Source: Candidatus Gullanella endobia (lineage in GTDB: Bacteria; Pseudomonadota; Gammaproteobacteria; Enterobacterales; Enterobacteriaceae). Taken from it: DNA of 64,000 nt. The stretch lies in assembly GCF_900048035.1 (NCBI RefSeq), contig NZ_LN999832.1, forward strand, positions 434,001-498,000. Reading direction: 5' to 3'. The position numbers were made by a program, and so were the translations under genes. The notes under the pieces are model-generated. The model searched no databases. It saw only the letters and a list, made by a program, of their open reading frames with translations, and had not been told where the DNA came from. Position 1 is the first letter of the stretch; every line of letters starts with the position of its first letter. Positions 34,133 through 43,731 of the stretch are shown here, piece by piece.

Positions 34133-34870
34133 TTAGTTCTGTCTACGTTGTCGAACAGATTCAAATAAGCATACTCCAGCAGCAACTGATACATTAAGTG
34201 TTGATACTATACCAGCCATCGGAATGCTAATCAGCTCATCACAGTACTTACGTGTTAAGCGACGCATACCCTTATCTTCTGAACCCATAACTAGTGCTAA
34301 CGATCCAGTTAATTTGCTTTGATAAAGATGATGATCCGCTTCATGAGAAGTACCTATTATCCGAACATTATGTTCTTTTAAAAAAAGTAACCTACGAGAA
34401 AGATTAGTTACGCGAATAAGCGGTACAGTTTCTGCGGCACCACTAGCTACTTTCTTAGCAATGGCGTTAAGTGGTGCCGAGCGATCGCGAGGCACAATCA
34501 CTGCATGCGCACCTGCAGCATCAGCACAACGCAGACATGCACCAAGATTATGTGGATCAGTGATACCATCAAGTACTAACAGTAATGGTGTAGCCTGCTG
34601 TGTTAGTAGTATTGAAAGTTCGTTTTCTTGGTATTTTTTTCTTACTTGAACATGAGCGATAATACCTTGATGAACTGCACCTTCTGCCTTATTATCCAAC
34701 CATTGGCGACTTACTATGTGAACAACAATATCTGCTTTCTCTAAGAGTTGTATTAATGGACTTAAACGGTGGTCATTGCGCCCTTTTAGTAGGTATACAT
34801 CTAAAAAACGCTTTGGGTCATGCTTTAGCAAAGCTTGTACAGCATGAATACCGTAAATAATTTCGCTCAT
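34133..34870 (-). CDS. rlmB: 23S rRNA 2'-O-ribose G2251 methyltransferase RlmB
   Basis: RlmB methylates G2251 in the P-loop of 23S rRNA. The product from [19 protein letters not shown] has 245 aa (E. coli 243). SpoU-family motifs: [32 protein letters not shown] and [17 protein letters not shown], which form the knotted SAM site. No clear Shine-Dalgarno precedes ATG 34870, nor the GTG two codons earlier; I follow the conserved N-terminus. It lies downstream of rnr as in E. coli. Confidence 0.95.
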   Translation of the reverse strand: MSEIIYGIHAVQALLKHDPKRFLDVYLLKGRNDHRLSPLIQLLEKADIVVHIVSRQWLDNKAEGAVHQGIIAHVQVRKKYQENELSILLTQQATPLLLVLDGITDPHNLGACLRCADAAGAHAVIVPRDRSAPLNAIAKKVASGAAETVPLIRVTNLSRRLLFLKEHNVRIIGTSHEADHHLYQSKLTGSLALVMGSEDKGMRRLTRKYCDELISIPMAGIVSTLNVSVAAGVCLFESVRQRRQN

Positions 34871-35254
34871 AATCACACATTATCGTCAATGGACTAAGTT
34901 AGCTTGTTTTAAATTAATATCTATTAACATTACTTGCTAACACTTAATTTTATAAATAACTAAACGCCGTAGTAAATTTACTATATGAAAATTTATCTCT
35001 ATGTTCTTTATTGTTTAATAGCTATTCCTTAATAGCTCGATCTAAAAGATATAGAAATACATAATTCTTCTTGGCATATTTTGTATCATATTGTTATAAC
35101 TAATTATACAGAATATCTACAATACGATTTTTCTATTGCTATATTAGCATTTTCCTTACTATTGACGAGCTTATTATGCTGATTTATTTTTATATTAACG
35201 ATCTAAATACACTTTTAAATCAAAATTAGAAAACTGTTTACTATTATAGTGATA
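34871..35254. other. Spacer between rlmB and rnr
   Basis: 384 nt without a gene or clear structure. In E. coli the two genes are nearly adjacent, so the gap has grown here or holds the eroded 3' end of rnr, whose lysine-rich tail is missing. Confidence 0.5.
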
Positions 35255-37501
35255 TCATAATAGTATAGTATTATACTGCGAGTGTATTTTTTTGCTTATG
35301 TCTCGTGATTTACGATATTTTAAAATTAAGGAAAAATCAATTTTTCGTTCATTCATATGAACAGCTTCAACGCGAATCTTCACAGTGTCACCAAGCCGAT
35401 ATATTCTACTACCAGATTCACCTATCAAAACTTGTCCGATGTTATCATAACGATAATAATCATTCTCTAGAGACGAAATATGTACTAAACCATCGATAAA
35501 AAATTTATAAAGACGTACAAAAAAACCAAAACTAGTCACACTAGTAATAATTCCGTAAAATACTCCACCAATACGATCTTTCATAAAATGACACTTCAAC
35601 CAATCCGATACGTCACGCATTGCTTCGTCGGCTCGACGTTCGCTTAGTGAACATTGCTGGCCTAATTGTAATATTTCCTCTGATTTAGCATGAAAACCAC
35701 CGGTTGGCGTTGAACAATCGTTTGTTTTAACGTTTTTTCGGTTAAGAAGATATTTAATTGCTCGATGAAGTGATAAATCCGAATAACGGCGAATCGGTGA
35801 GGTAAAATGAGCATAGGATTGAAGGGCAAGTCCAAAATGACCACGATTTTTCGGATCATAAATAGCTTGCTTCATTGAACGTAACAGAATAGTTTGCAGC
35901 ATTTCATGATCTATCCGATCTGAAACTAAATTTATTATATTAGCATAATCTTTTGATTCTGGTTTATCACCGCCGCCAAGAGTAAGGCCAAATTTTCCAA
36001 GTATCGCGCGTAAAGATATGATGTTGTCATTACTTGGCCTATCATGTACACGATAAAGCGCTGGTTCTTTATATTTTTCAATAAATTTTGCTGCAGCGAT
36101 ATTCGCTAAAATCATACACTCTTCGATTAATTTATGAGCATTATTGCGTTTTGTCGGCTCAATACTTTCTATACGGTGTTCTGTATTAAAAATAAACTTA
36201 GCTTCTTCTGTTTCAAATAAGATACCACCACGTTGTACTCTTGCTTGCTTCAATGCCTGATACATTTTATTCAGCTGTATTATAGGTTTTACGAGCATCG
36301 GGTACTGGATTTTCAGTTCATTTGGTCTCTGTAGGATTTGACAAACTTTGTTATAAGTCAGACGTGCATAGGAGTTCATCACTGCTTCATAAAATCTATA
36401 AGATGAGAGGTATCCTTGAGCAGAAATAGTCATCTCGCATACAATACACAATCTATCTACCTTTGGATTTAGCGAACACAGACCATTTGATAGCACTTCG
36501 GGAAGCATTGGGATTACCTGTAAAGGAAAATAAATCGATGTAGCACGGCGATTAGCTTCTTTATCAAGTGCTGTATACGGGCGAACATAATAACTCACAT
36601 CAGAAATTGCCACCCACAATTGCCATCCTCCATTAGATTTTTTCTCGCAATACACTGCATCGTCAAAATCAAAAGCATCTTCTCCATCAATAGTTACCAG
36701 CGGTAGTTCACGTAAATCTATACGCCCATGCTTAGCGGCTTCCGGAACAGATTCTTGAAAATCAGCAATTTGCTTCTTGACTTCAATTGGCCATATATAG
36801 GGAATATCGTGTGTTCTCAGCGCGATATTTACCGCTATATCAATATTCATACTATTACCAATAACTTCTATAATTTTGCCTATTGCTTTAGTATACCTAG
36901 TCTGGCGTTTTATTAGTTCCACTACTACTATGTGTCCTATACAAGCATCCTGAGTTTCCTTTAATGGAATTAAAATATCAAAACTAAGACGGCTATCGTC
37001 TGGCACAACAAAATAATTATTAGAATCGGTTAAAAAACGACCAACAATTTGACTTGTTTTCGGTACAATAATTCGTATGATAATCGCTTCACGACGTCCT
37101 TTTCTATCAATACCTTGAGATTTTGCTATCACTATATCACCATGAATAACCATTTTCATCTGTTCAATGGACAAATAATAGTCATCTTTGCTTCCTTCTA
37201 CGCGAAGAAAACCAAAACCGTCGCGATGACCGATAACAATACCACGAAGAAGATTGAAATACTCTGGTAGAGTATAGCACTGGTGTCTGGTAAAAATTAA
37301 TTGTCCGTCTCGCTCCATAGCACATAGGCGACGACGAAAACCTTCTAGTTGATATTCACCTATAATATTTAATTCTTTTGCTAATTTCTCACGACTTACT
37401 GGTTTTTTTTGCTTGATAAAATGAGCGAGAATAAATTCTCGACTGGGAACTGGGAATATATATTTTTCTTTTTCTCTTTTAAAAAATGGATCTTGTAGCA
37501 T
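35255..37501 (-). CDS. rnr: Ribonuclease R
   Basis: RNase R is a processive 3'-5' exoribonuclease that degrades structured RNA and works in rRNA quality control. The 748 aa protein (E. coli 813) has the N-terminal helix-turn-helix (PSREFILAHF), cold-shock domains, the RNB domain and a C-terminal S1 domain (GIITSVTSFGFFVRL). The four catalytic aspartates are present in TIDGEDAFDFDDAVYCE, but the Arg normally before the second Asp is Phe at residue 277. The lysine-rich tail after S1 is lost. RYSDLSLHRAIKYLL replaces the usual RYPDL. Probably active, with an altered active-site neighbour. Confidence 0.96.
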   Translation of the reverse strand: MLQDPFFKREKEKYIFPVPSREFILAHFIKQKKPVSREKLAKELNIIGEYQLEGFRRRLCAMERDGQLIFTRHQCYTLPEYFNLLRGIVIGHRDGFGFLRVEGSKDDYYLSIEQMKMVIHGDIVIAKSQGIDRKGRREAIIIRIIVPKTSQIVGRFLTDSNNYFVVPDDSRLSFDILIPLKETQDACIGHIVVVELIKRQTRYTKAIGKIIEVIGNSMNIDIAVNIALRTHDIPYIWPIEVKKQIADFQESVPEAAKHGRIDLRELPLVTIDGEDAFDFDDAVYCEKKSNGGWQLWVAISDVSYYVRPYTALDKEANRRATSIYFPLQVIPMLPEVLSNGLCSLNPKVDRLCIVCEMTISAQGYLSSYRFYEAVMNSYARLTYNKVCQILQRPNELKIQYPMLVKPIIQLNKMYQALKQARVQRGGILFETEEAKFIFNTEHRIESIEPTKRNNAHKLIEECMILANIAAAKFIEKYKEPALYRVHDRPSNDNIISLRAILGKFGLTLGGGDKPESKDYANIINLVSDRIDHEMLQTILLRSMKQAIYDPKNRGHFGLALQSYAHFTSPIRRYSDLSLHRAIKYLLNRKNVKTNDCSTPTGGFHAKSEEILQLGQQCSLSERRADEAMRDVSDWLKCHFMKDRIGGVFYGIITSVTSFGFFVRLYKFFIDGLVHISSLENDYYRYDNIGQVLIGESGSRIYRLGDTVKIRVEAVHMNERKIDFSLILKYRKSRDISKKIHSQYNTILL

Positions 37502-38149
37502 CGTGCTACCTCTATAATGATAAAATAATTTTCCGTGCTTTTAACGGAATACATATCTATTATATTAATGTCTAAAAATATCGATTATTTAGAATTCAAG
37601 TTAATATATAAGCTATATGGAAAGCTTTAAGTAACATTTATTTTAATTATTAATAATAAATATTAACTTTATATTTTATTTAAAAATTGATCAGTATATA
37701 ATTAACCAACTTAAATACTATTTTCATTAAAAATTTATTAATAAATATCAGAGTTTATTATATCTGTGAAAATAAATATGAATAATGAGATAATTTGAGA
37801 ATTAAACAAGTCATAAGATTAATCAGTAAGAAATAAAGACATATTTATAATAACAGTATAATAATCTATTAATATATAAAATAGATTTTCTTAGTTTTTT
37901 ATTTTTATATTATTTGAATATTCACTAACTAATAAATATCGAATAGATCAGGTATGACTATTATTTTACTATAATTAAGTCTGTTCAAAACGATATGTAT
38001 TAGAATCTCAGTAATTTCTTTAATATATTTGATGCAATAATGTTCTTATTTTAAGAAGTTTATCAGGTCTTTTAAACTGAAGATAATTTGTCCCAGTATA
38101 GTATTATTTCATAGATCGGCTCTATATTTTTCTATTTTTCTACTACCGG
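37502..38149. other. Spacer upstream of rnr (nsrR and purA 3' positions)
   Basis: E. coli has nsrR and the end of purA here. I could not read either in any frame. Confidence 0.5.
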
Positions 38150-38782
38150 TAAAAAGTTTTTAATTACGTAATTGTAATGTAGCTGATAAATCTATACGTT
38201 AGCAACAGCTAGTAGTAGAGATAAATTCATTATTATTAGTACGAAGAAAGTTTCCCTTTATATCATAAAACATTCATGGGAAACAAACTAGCGCCGACGC
38301 TCATCGATAAACATATTTTACTGAAAAGATCACATATTTATAATCAGTGACACAACACTATATATTTATAGACCGAATTAATACTAAAACCAATAGTGAT
38401 AATAGTTAAGTATTGCTAATCTTTTCATACGTAATATCTATTGCAATTTGATAAGCAACAACCAATCGAAAAATCTAACAAATCAATATATTTTCATATA
38501 AAATATAAAATATTTTAGAATTTCTAGCTCACTTATCTCTTTTATCAGCGTGAATAGTAATAAAATAATAATATTATTAATCATATTGATAATATTTAAT
38601 ATAGAATATTTGATGGAAGGATACAATAAAAAGTAATTTTTACCGCTAATAGATAAAGTATAATTAGCATTATGTTACCCTGATATTGAATATCATATTT
38701 AATTCGTTTAGTGGGTGGGTAAAAATCTTCCTTTTACCTTTATCACTAATTAAACACCAATTATTACAATAATCTTATCCAT
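38150..38782 (-). pseudogene. purA: Decayed purA (adenylosuccinate synthetase)
   Basis: PurA catalyses the first committed step from IMP to AMP. On the minus strand from 38782 MDKIIVIIGV matches MGNNVVVLGT. SDKGKRKIF in a shifted frame matches GDEGKGKIV of the P-loop. At 38674 HNANYTLSISG matches HNAGHTLVING, at codon 37 against 38 in E. coli. Further on, the GC-richer patch 38276-38312 reads ERRR, stop, FVSHE, fitting the ARQRGDFVMFE region. Several stops and frameshifts make it a clear pseudogene. The end is approximate. It lies between hflC and rnr, the ancestral place. Confidence 0.82.
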
Positions 38783-39037
38783 ATTTTAATTTTATAAGAT
38801 ATATTAAAAAAGTTTTTACATATAAATTAAATAATTTCTTATTTTTACAAGATACAACTAGCGAGAACTAAAACTAATTGAAAATCGTTTAAGAAAATAA
38901 CAATCGGATCTTTATCTTATATAAAAGATAAAATAGTAAGCGCATTGAGTTTTTAATGCTCCTTAAAAATATTAAAAAACAGAACGTAACAAACTGTTTG
39001 ACTAGCTTATCACAGACGACGACTAACTACAGTTCTT

Positions 39038-40036
39038 TTATGGAGATTTCATAAAGCGAAAGAAATTATTTTTCTGGCTGAGAAGTATTACATCATTGCT
39101 ATTAAAACTGTTTTCATACGCACGAAGACTGCGGATAAAAGTATAAAAGATATGGAAGACCGGGTCCTTTACACATGCATCAGCGTATAGCTTGGTAGTT
39201 TCTGCATCTGTTTCACCACGGGTAATTAATACTTGATGTTTGGCTTTAGCTAATATACGAGCAACTTTGTAATCAGCTTTGGCACGCAGTTTTTCTGCCT
39301 CTTCTTTACCTTGTGAACGATAGCGACGAGCAATTTCTTTACATTCAGCGCGCATACGCTGATAGATAGTATCAGATACTTCCGTTGGAAGGTTAATCTG
39401 CTTAATACGAACGTCAATAATTTCGATTCCCAGTCCTACCATGCTATTAGGATTAGCTAACGAATGTGAGTCATTACTTTTACATTTTGTCCGTAAAATA
39501 TCAGAAGAAGTAATATTATTAGCTGTGATTATATGCGGTTCTTCATTATAACCAGATATTTCATTATTTAGTGCTTCTCGAATATTATTAATTAAACGTT
39601 TATGTGAATCAATTAAAACCCTCTTCATATCTATCCGACTAAGCTCTAAACGTAAATAGTCAGAAAATTTCCGCTTTAACAACATCTCTACTTGTGATAT
39701 GTTATCGCCGCCAGTTGCTAAATAGTAATGACCAAAGTTATTAACACGCCATTTAATATATGAGTTGACGATCAGATCTTTCTTTTCTATGGTAGAAAAT
39801 CGATCGGAATGGTTTTCTATATTCTGAATGCGTGCATCAATGTTTTTAACCGTTTCGATAAATGGTATTTTTATATGTAGGCCAGGTTTATAAATTAATG
39901 GCTTATTATCAATTTTTAGCAAGATCTTACGAAAACGTAAAATAATTCCACGCTGCCCTTCTTGTACTATAAACAGTGATGCATATAGCAATATTATTAT
40001 AACTATAGACATTATAAACAATAAAGATTTGCGCAT
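39038..40036 (-). CDS. hflC: HflC, FtsH-modulating SPFH membrane protein
   Basis: HflC forms with HflK the large cage around FtsH in the inner membrane and tunes its access to membrane substrates. The 332 aa protein (E. coli 334) has an N-terminal membrane anchor (about residues 6-24), the SPFH/band-7 domain (QRGIILRFRKIL, KPGLHIKIPFI) and the helical region RSQGKEEAEKLRAKADYKV, ending in FFRFMKSP. It starts 3 nt after hflK, so the two are coupled. Confidence 0.96.
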   Translation of the reverse strand: MRKSLLFIMSIVIIILLYASLFIVQEGQRGIILRFRKILLKIDNKPLIYKPGLHIKIPFIETVKNIDARIQNIENHSDRFSTIEKKDLIVNSYIKWRVNNFGHYYLATGGDNISQVEMLLKRKFSDYLRLELSRIDMKRVLIDSHKRLINNIREALNNEISGYNEEPHIITANNITSSDILRTKCKSNDSHSLANPNSMVGLGIEIIDVRIKQINLPTEVSDTIYQRMRAECKEIARRYRSQGKEEAEKLRAKADYKVARILAKAKHQVLITRGETDAETTKLYADACVKDPVFHIFYTFIRSLRAYENSFNSNDVILLSQKNNFFRFMKSP

Positions 40037-40039
40037 TAA

Positions 40040-41251
40040 TTATTCCCTTTCTTTATATGTAATATCGTCACGCTCTGCATTAGCGAGCGGCTGATTTATG
40101 GCTGTTCCGTTTGTATTAACAATAGGCAGCCGAAATAGATTAAGAACACTTTTGTTTGAAGAAAGGGTTATACTACTAGTTAACTGATTTTTTAGTTTTT
40201 GATCAATCGGCAGTACTATTAGATTATTATTTCTTTGATCATCGATCAAAATTTTTTTCGTATTACTTAACACGCGTTCCATAGCATGGATACATAGACG
40301 CTCGCGAGTAATTTCTGGCGCCGCTTTATATTCCGGTAGAACTTTAGCAAAATATTTAAGTTCCGCTTGAGCTTCTAATATCGCACGGGTTTTATAGGAA
40401 CGTCCTTCTTCTAAGATACGCTGTGCTTGTCTTTTTGCACATGATTGAAGTTTATTAGAATAAGCTACTGCTTTTCGAATACATTGTAGTTTATTTTCTT
40501 TTGCGGCAGTAACATCATTAAATTCTTCTTGAAGCTCTTCTGGCGGCCAAGTAGCCTGAAAATTGATATCTAGTAGAGTAATACCCATATTATAAGACTG
40601 AATAGTTTTTTTCAACATACGTTGAGTATCGCTGCGTATTAAAGTACAGTTTTCTGTCAAAATTTGATCTATGGTATATTGACCAATAATACTATGCAAA
40701 ACACTATCAGTAACCTGACGTAGGCTATTATCAGGATTAGCGACACTAAATAAGTAGCGTTTAGGATCAGTTACGCGATATTGTACATTTATTTTTACAT
40801 GCACGATATTTTCATCTGAAGTTAATATCATACCAGTAGTTATTAGTTCTCGTACTGATTTTACATTAATTGCTATCACAGTATCGATAAAGGTTGGTTT
40901 CCAGTTAAGTCCTGACTGAACTAGGTGATCAAACTTACCAAAACGTAGTACTACACCACACTCTGCTTCTTTAAGTGTATAGAAGCCACTACTTGCCCAA
41001 ATAATAACGATTATCGAGACTACCAAAATAATATAGTAGTTATGTTTGCTTATTTTACTTTCACCAGTACTGCTACTCTTATTACTAAGAGTATTTAGTT
41101 TTCGGTTAATCTTACGGAAGATATCATCTAGATTAGGCGATCTTTGTTTGTATTTTCCTTTATTTTTATGTTTGTTAGAGTTATCGCTATTATTACTTCT
41201 CCCCCACGGATCGCGGTCATATCCGTTATTATCTGGCTGATTCCACGCCAT
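40040..41251 (-). CDS. hflK: HflK, FtsH-modulating SPFH membrane protein
   Basis: Partner of HflC in the FtsH-HflKC complex. The 403 aa protein (E. coli 419) starts MAWNQPDNNGYDRDPWGR with a polar N-terminus, one membrane segment (about 71-91), the SPFH domain (EAECGVVLRFGKFDHLVQSG) and WPPEELQEEFNDVTAAKE before the long C-terminal helix. The glycine-rich N-terminal part of E. coli HflK is replaced by a serine/asparagine/lysine stretch, an AT-driven change. hflX, normally upstream, is a fossil. Confidence 0.96.
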   Translation of the reverse strand: MAWNQPDNNGYDRDPWGRSNNSDNSNKHKNKGKYKQRSPNLDDIFRKINRKLNTLSNKSSSTGESKISKHNYYIILVVSIIVIIWASSGFYTLKEAECGVVLRFGKFDHLVQSGLNWKPTFIDTVIAINVKSVRELITTGMILTSDENIVHVKINVQYRVTDPKRYLFSVANPDNSLRQVTDSVLHSIIGQYTIDQILTENCTLIRSDTQRMLKKTIQSYNMGITLLDINFQATWPPEELQEEFNDVTAAKENKLQCIRKAVAYSNKLQSCAKRQAQRILEEGRSYKTRAILEAQAELKYFAKVLPEYKAAPEITRERLCIHAMERVLSNTKKILIDDQRNNNLIVLPIDQKLKNQLTSSITLSSNKSVLNLFRLPIVNTNGTAINQPLANAERDDITYKERE

Positions 41252-41299
41252 GTTTTAACTCCATTTTGTTTAATTAATATTCTCTAATCTCTACTTACA

Positions 41300-42281
41300 A
41301 GAATTGATCAAACAATATGATCTATTAATGATTATTATCAATAATGATTTAAGTCGGTAATGAATAATTTTGCTCTTTGTTCTCTTAATAAAGAAGAACA
41401 CTTAATCAGGATTATTGTTTATATAAAAAATCAATATGTATTATGAAATTAGAAAGAAAAAAATCGATTTTTTTATTAAAAATAGTTTAAAGTATCATTT
41501 AATTCGATTTTGGTTACTACATTATTAACTGTATCGATATTATTTATTAAAAATAACTTATCCGTAACGTCAATAACATGCAATATAAAGGCAATACTAG
41601 TGTATTCACTAGTAACGTTTCTTTTAAGATCCACAACTAGATTTTATGATAAATAACTAATAAAAACAGTATTTTTGCTAGAAAAGCAATCCTTATTGTA
41701 AATATTGATAAGTTTAAATATTTTTAATACACTAAAAAACTAATCAACTACATAAATTCCAATCTTAATTATCTATATGAATAGTAGGATGATAGTCAAT
41801 TTTAAGATGAATATAGTTCCATAAAAACATAATATAATGATTTTTGTTACTTTAAATATATACAGTCATGTATAAAATATAAAAAATAAAATATTTGAAC
41901 TATATTTACCTATATCTTATCCATATAGATATATACAAAATAGAAAATATTAATAATAAAAATCCTTTAAAAATCGATAATCTAGCACTAATATAAATGT
42001 TGAAAAATATACTATTCTCAATAAGAAAATAAAGCATAGTAGAAAGTAGTATAAATGTAATACTACTTTTGATCATATTATCGATCTCTTCTGTTTTTTT
42101 TCTTTGTCTATATGTTATTTTTGAAGCTATGACCTTTAATTTACAAGTGATAATTACAATATCAGTCATTTCAATAGAAAATTTTAAGAGTATAAATTCT
42201 TTTATGCCTTCTATATCTTTTTCTTATAAAGAAAATATAAACAGCATAGCTTTTCTTACCGGTATCATACTGATTAAATAA
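41300..42281 (-). pseudogene. hflX: Decayed hflX (ribosome-associated GTPase)
   Basis: HflX is a heat-shock ribosome-splitting GTPase encoded between hfq and hflK in E. coli. On the minus strand from 42281 LFNQYDTGKKSYAVYIFF matches MFDRYDAGEQAVLVHIYF. After a shift, EKDIEGIKEF matches DKDMEDLQEF. The open stretch at 42169-41906 continues the alignment: VIITCKLK, KKTEEIDNMIKSSITFIL against KAVEIAEAVKATGASVVL, and KGFLLLIF against TGLILDIF. It then stops before the GTPase domain, of which nothing is readable. The 87-codon frame is therefore a pseudogene piece, not a new membrane protein. The lower limit is set by hflK. Confidence 0.83.
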
Positions 42282-42330
42282 GTACATAAATTTTTATATA
42301 AATATACTGTAGATATAATTAGTTTTTCGT

Positions 42331-42351
42331 AAAAACAGCGTGTTAAGCGCT
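42331..42351 (-). terminator. Possible hfq terminator
   Basis: On the minus strand AGCG-CTTAACA-CGCT-G is followed by five T, starting 24 nt after the hfq stop. The stem has only 4 bp, but it is one of few GC-containing hairpins here and is well placed. Confidence 0.35.
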
Positions 42352-42374
42352 TAAAAATAATTAAAAGATATACC

Positions 42375-42680
42375 TTACTCATCTTTCTCTCTTTCCGATT
42401 GAAATGTTTTTGAAAGAGGAGTCTTTCCGTATTGATAGTTACTAGAACTAATTTTTGTATTTTTATTATAATGCAATATAGGACATGACGGTACAATTGT
42501 AGAAATTGCATGTTTATAAACTATCTGGCTAACTATGTTTTTTAATAAAATTACAAATTGATCAAAAGATTCAATCTGGCCTTGTAGTTTAATACCATTC
42601 GTTAAATAAATAGAAACTGGAATATGTTCACGACGTAATGCGTTTAAAAATGGATCTTGCAAAGATTGCCCTTTAACCAT
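42375..42680 (-). CDS. hfq: RNA-binding protein Hfq
   Basis: Hfq is the hexameric Sm-like chaperone that pairs small RNAs with mRNAs. The 101 aa protein (E. coli 102) keeps the proximal-face residues Q8, K56 and H57 (YKHAIST) and the Sm motifs ([27 protein letters not shown]). The disordered C-terminus is kept in length but changed in sequence and richer in lysine and serine, ending QSEREKDE. It lies between miaA and the hflX fossil. Keeping Hfq suggests that some sRNA regulation survives. Confidence 0.97.
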   Translation of the reverse strand: MVKGQSLQDPFLNALRREHIPVSIYLTNGIKLQGQIESFDQFVILLKNIVSQIVYKHAISTIVPSCPILHYNKNTKISSSNYQYGKTPLSKTFQSEREKDE

Positions 42681-42786
42681 ATCTTTTCCTTATATGCTTG
42701 TTGTTTATAACAAGAATCATATAGATCTATATAAAATATTTTTATAAATTGTGTCAGCAGTATTAATTACTATATAATTATTTAAC

Positions 42787-43728
42787 CTAAATACTAATAA
42801 CCTTTAATATTTTTTTAATAGCATTAGTTAATGTATCGTTACTTAACCAATGAATATTATGCCACTTACGCAGCCAGGTAATTTGCCGTTTAGCAAGCTG
42901 ACGTGTTGCACAAATTCCATGGAATATCATATCACCATAACTGGTTTCATTCGATAAATATGACCACATTTGTCTATAACCAACGCAACGAATAGATGGC
43001 ATTTCTTTATTAAGATCACCTCGGGAAAAAAGTGTATTAACTTCTTTCTCGAAACCATCAGCTAACATTTGATGAAATCTTTTTTCGATGCGTTGATGCA
43101 AAAAAGAACGATTAAGTGGTGCAATACCAAATTGATGCACATGATATGTTAATGTTTCACCAGATATTTTTGTTAATTCCGTTAAGCTTTTACCTGAAAT
43201 AAAAAAAACTTCTAGTGCTCGCAACAATCTCTGAAAATCATTAAAATGAATGCGATTTGCCGAAATTGGATCAATCTGTTGCAATCGCTGGTGTAATGCT
43301 TGCCATCCAACTATTTTTGCTTCATTTTCAATACATTCACGTACTTTAATATTTGCTGTAGGTAATGGGGATAATCCTTCTAACAGTACTTTAAAATAAA
43401 GCATGCTTCCGCCAACTAGCAATGGTATACGACCAGCCTTAGTAATCTCTACCATTTCTTTAAATGCATCACATCGGAAATCTGCTGCTGAATAAACCTC
43501 GGCCGGATCGCGGATATCTATCAAGCGATGCGGTGTTCGAGCTAGCTCATCGGCGCGTGGCTTTGCTGTTCCAATATCCATACCACGATAAATCAACGCA
43601 GAATCAACGCTTATGATCTCTACTGGTAAATACTGACATAATTCTATTGCTAACGTAGTTTTTCCAGATGCGGTTGGTCCCATAAGGAAAATAGCCTGTG
43701 GCCGATGCGTAAATATCGATTCAGTCAT
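42787..43728 (-). CDS. miaA: tRNA dimethylallyltransferase MiaA
   Basis: MiaA adds the isopentenyl group to A37 of tRNAs that read UNN codons. The 313 aa protein (E. coli 316) has the P-loop GPTASGKT at 17-24, the catalytic [16 protein letters not shown], the [18 protein letters not shown] segment and the C-terminal [14 protein letters not shown]-rich genomes use many UNN codons, which fits its retention. Immediately upstream lies the dead end of mutL, whose relic stop is just 3 nt before the ATG. Confidence 0.97.
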   Translation of the reverse strand: MTESIFTHRPQAIFLMGPTASGKTTLAIELCQYLPVEIISVDSALIYRGMDIGTAKPRADELARTPHRLIDIRDPAEVYSAADFRCDAFKEMVEITKAGRIPLLVGGSMLYFKVLLEGLSPLPTANIKVRECIENEAKIVGWQALHQRLQQIDPISANRIHFNDFQRLLRALEVFFISGKSLTELTKISGETLTYHVHQFGIAPLNRSFLHQRIEKRFHQMLADGFEKEVNTLFSRGDLNKEMPSIRCVGYRQMWSYLSNETSYGDMIFHGICATRQLAKRQITWLRKWHNIHWLSNDTLTNAIKKILKVISI

Positions 43729-43731
43729 AGC

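Noticed and set aside
38716-38743. GGTAAAA/TTTTACC stem and GC-richer patch upstream of rnr, first taken as a possible small RNA
   Set aside because: The patch reads as the PurA P-loop region in shifted frames, so the gene fossil explains it better.
41906-42169. 87-codon membrane-like frame as a possible new protein
   Set aside because: It aligns with the HflX N-terminal domain, so I treat it as part of a pseudogene.
42069-42281. 70-codon plus-strand frame opposite the hflX fossil
   Set aside because: It is the shadow of the fossil on the other strand, without a ribosome-binding site.
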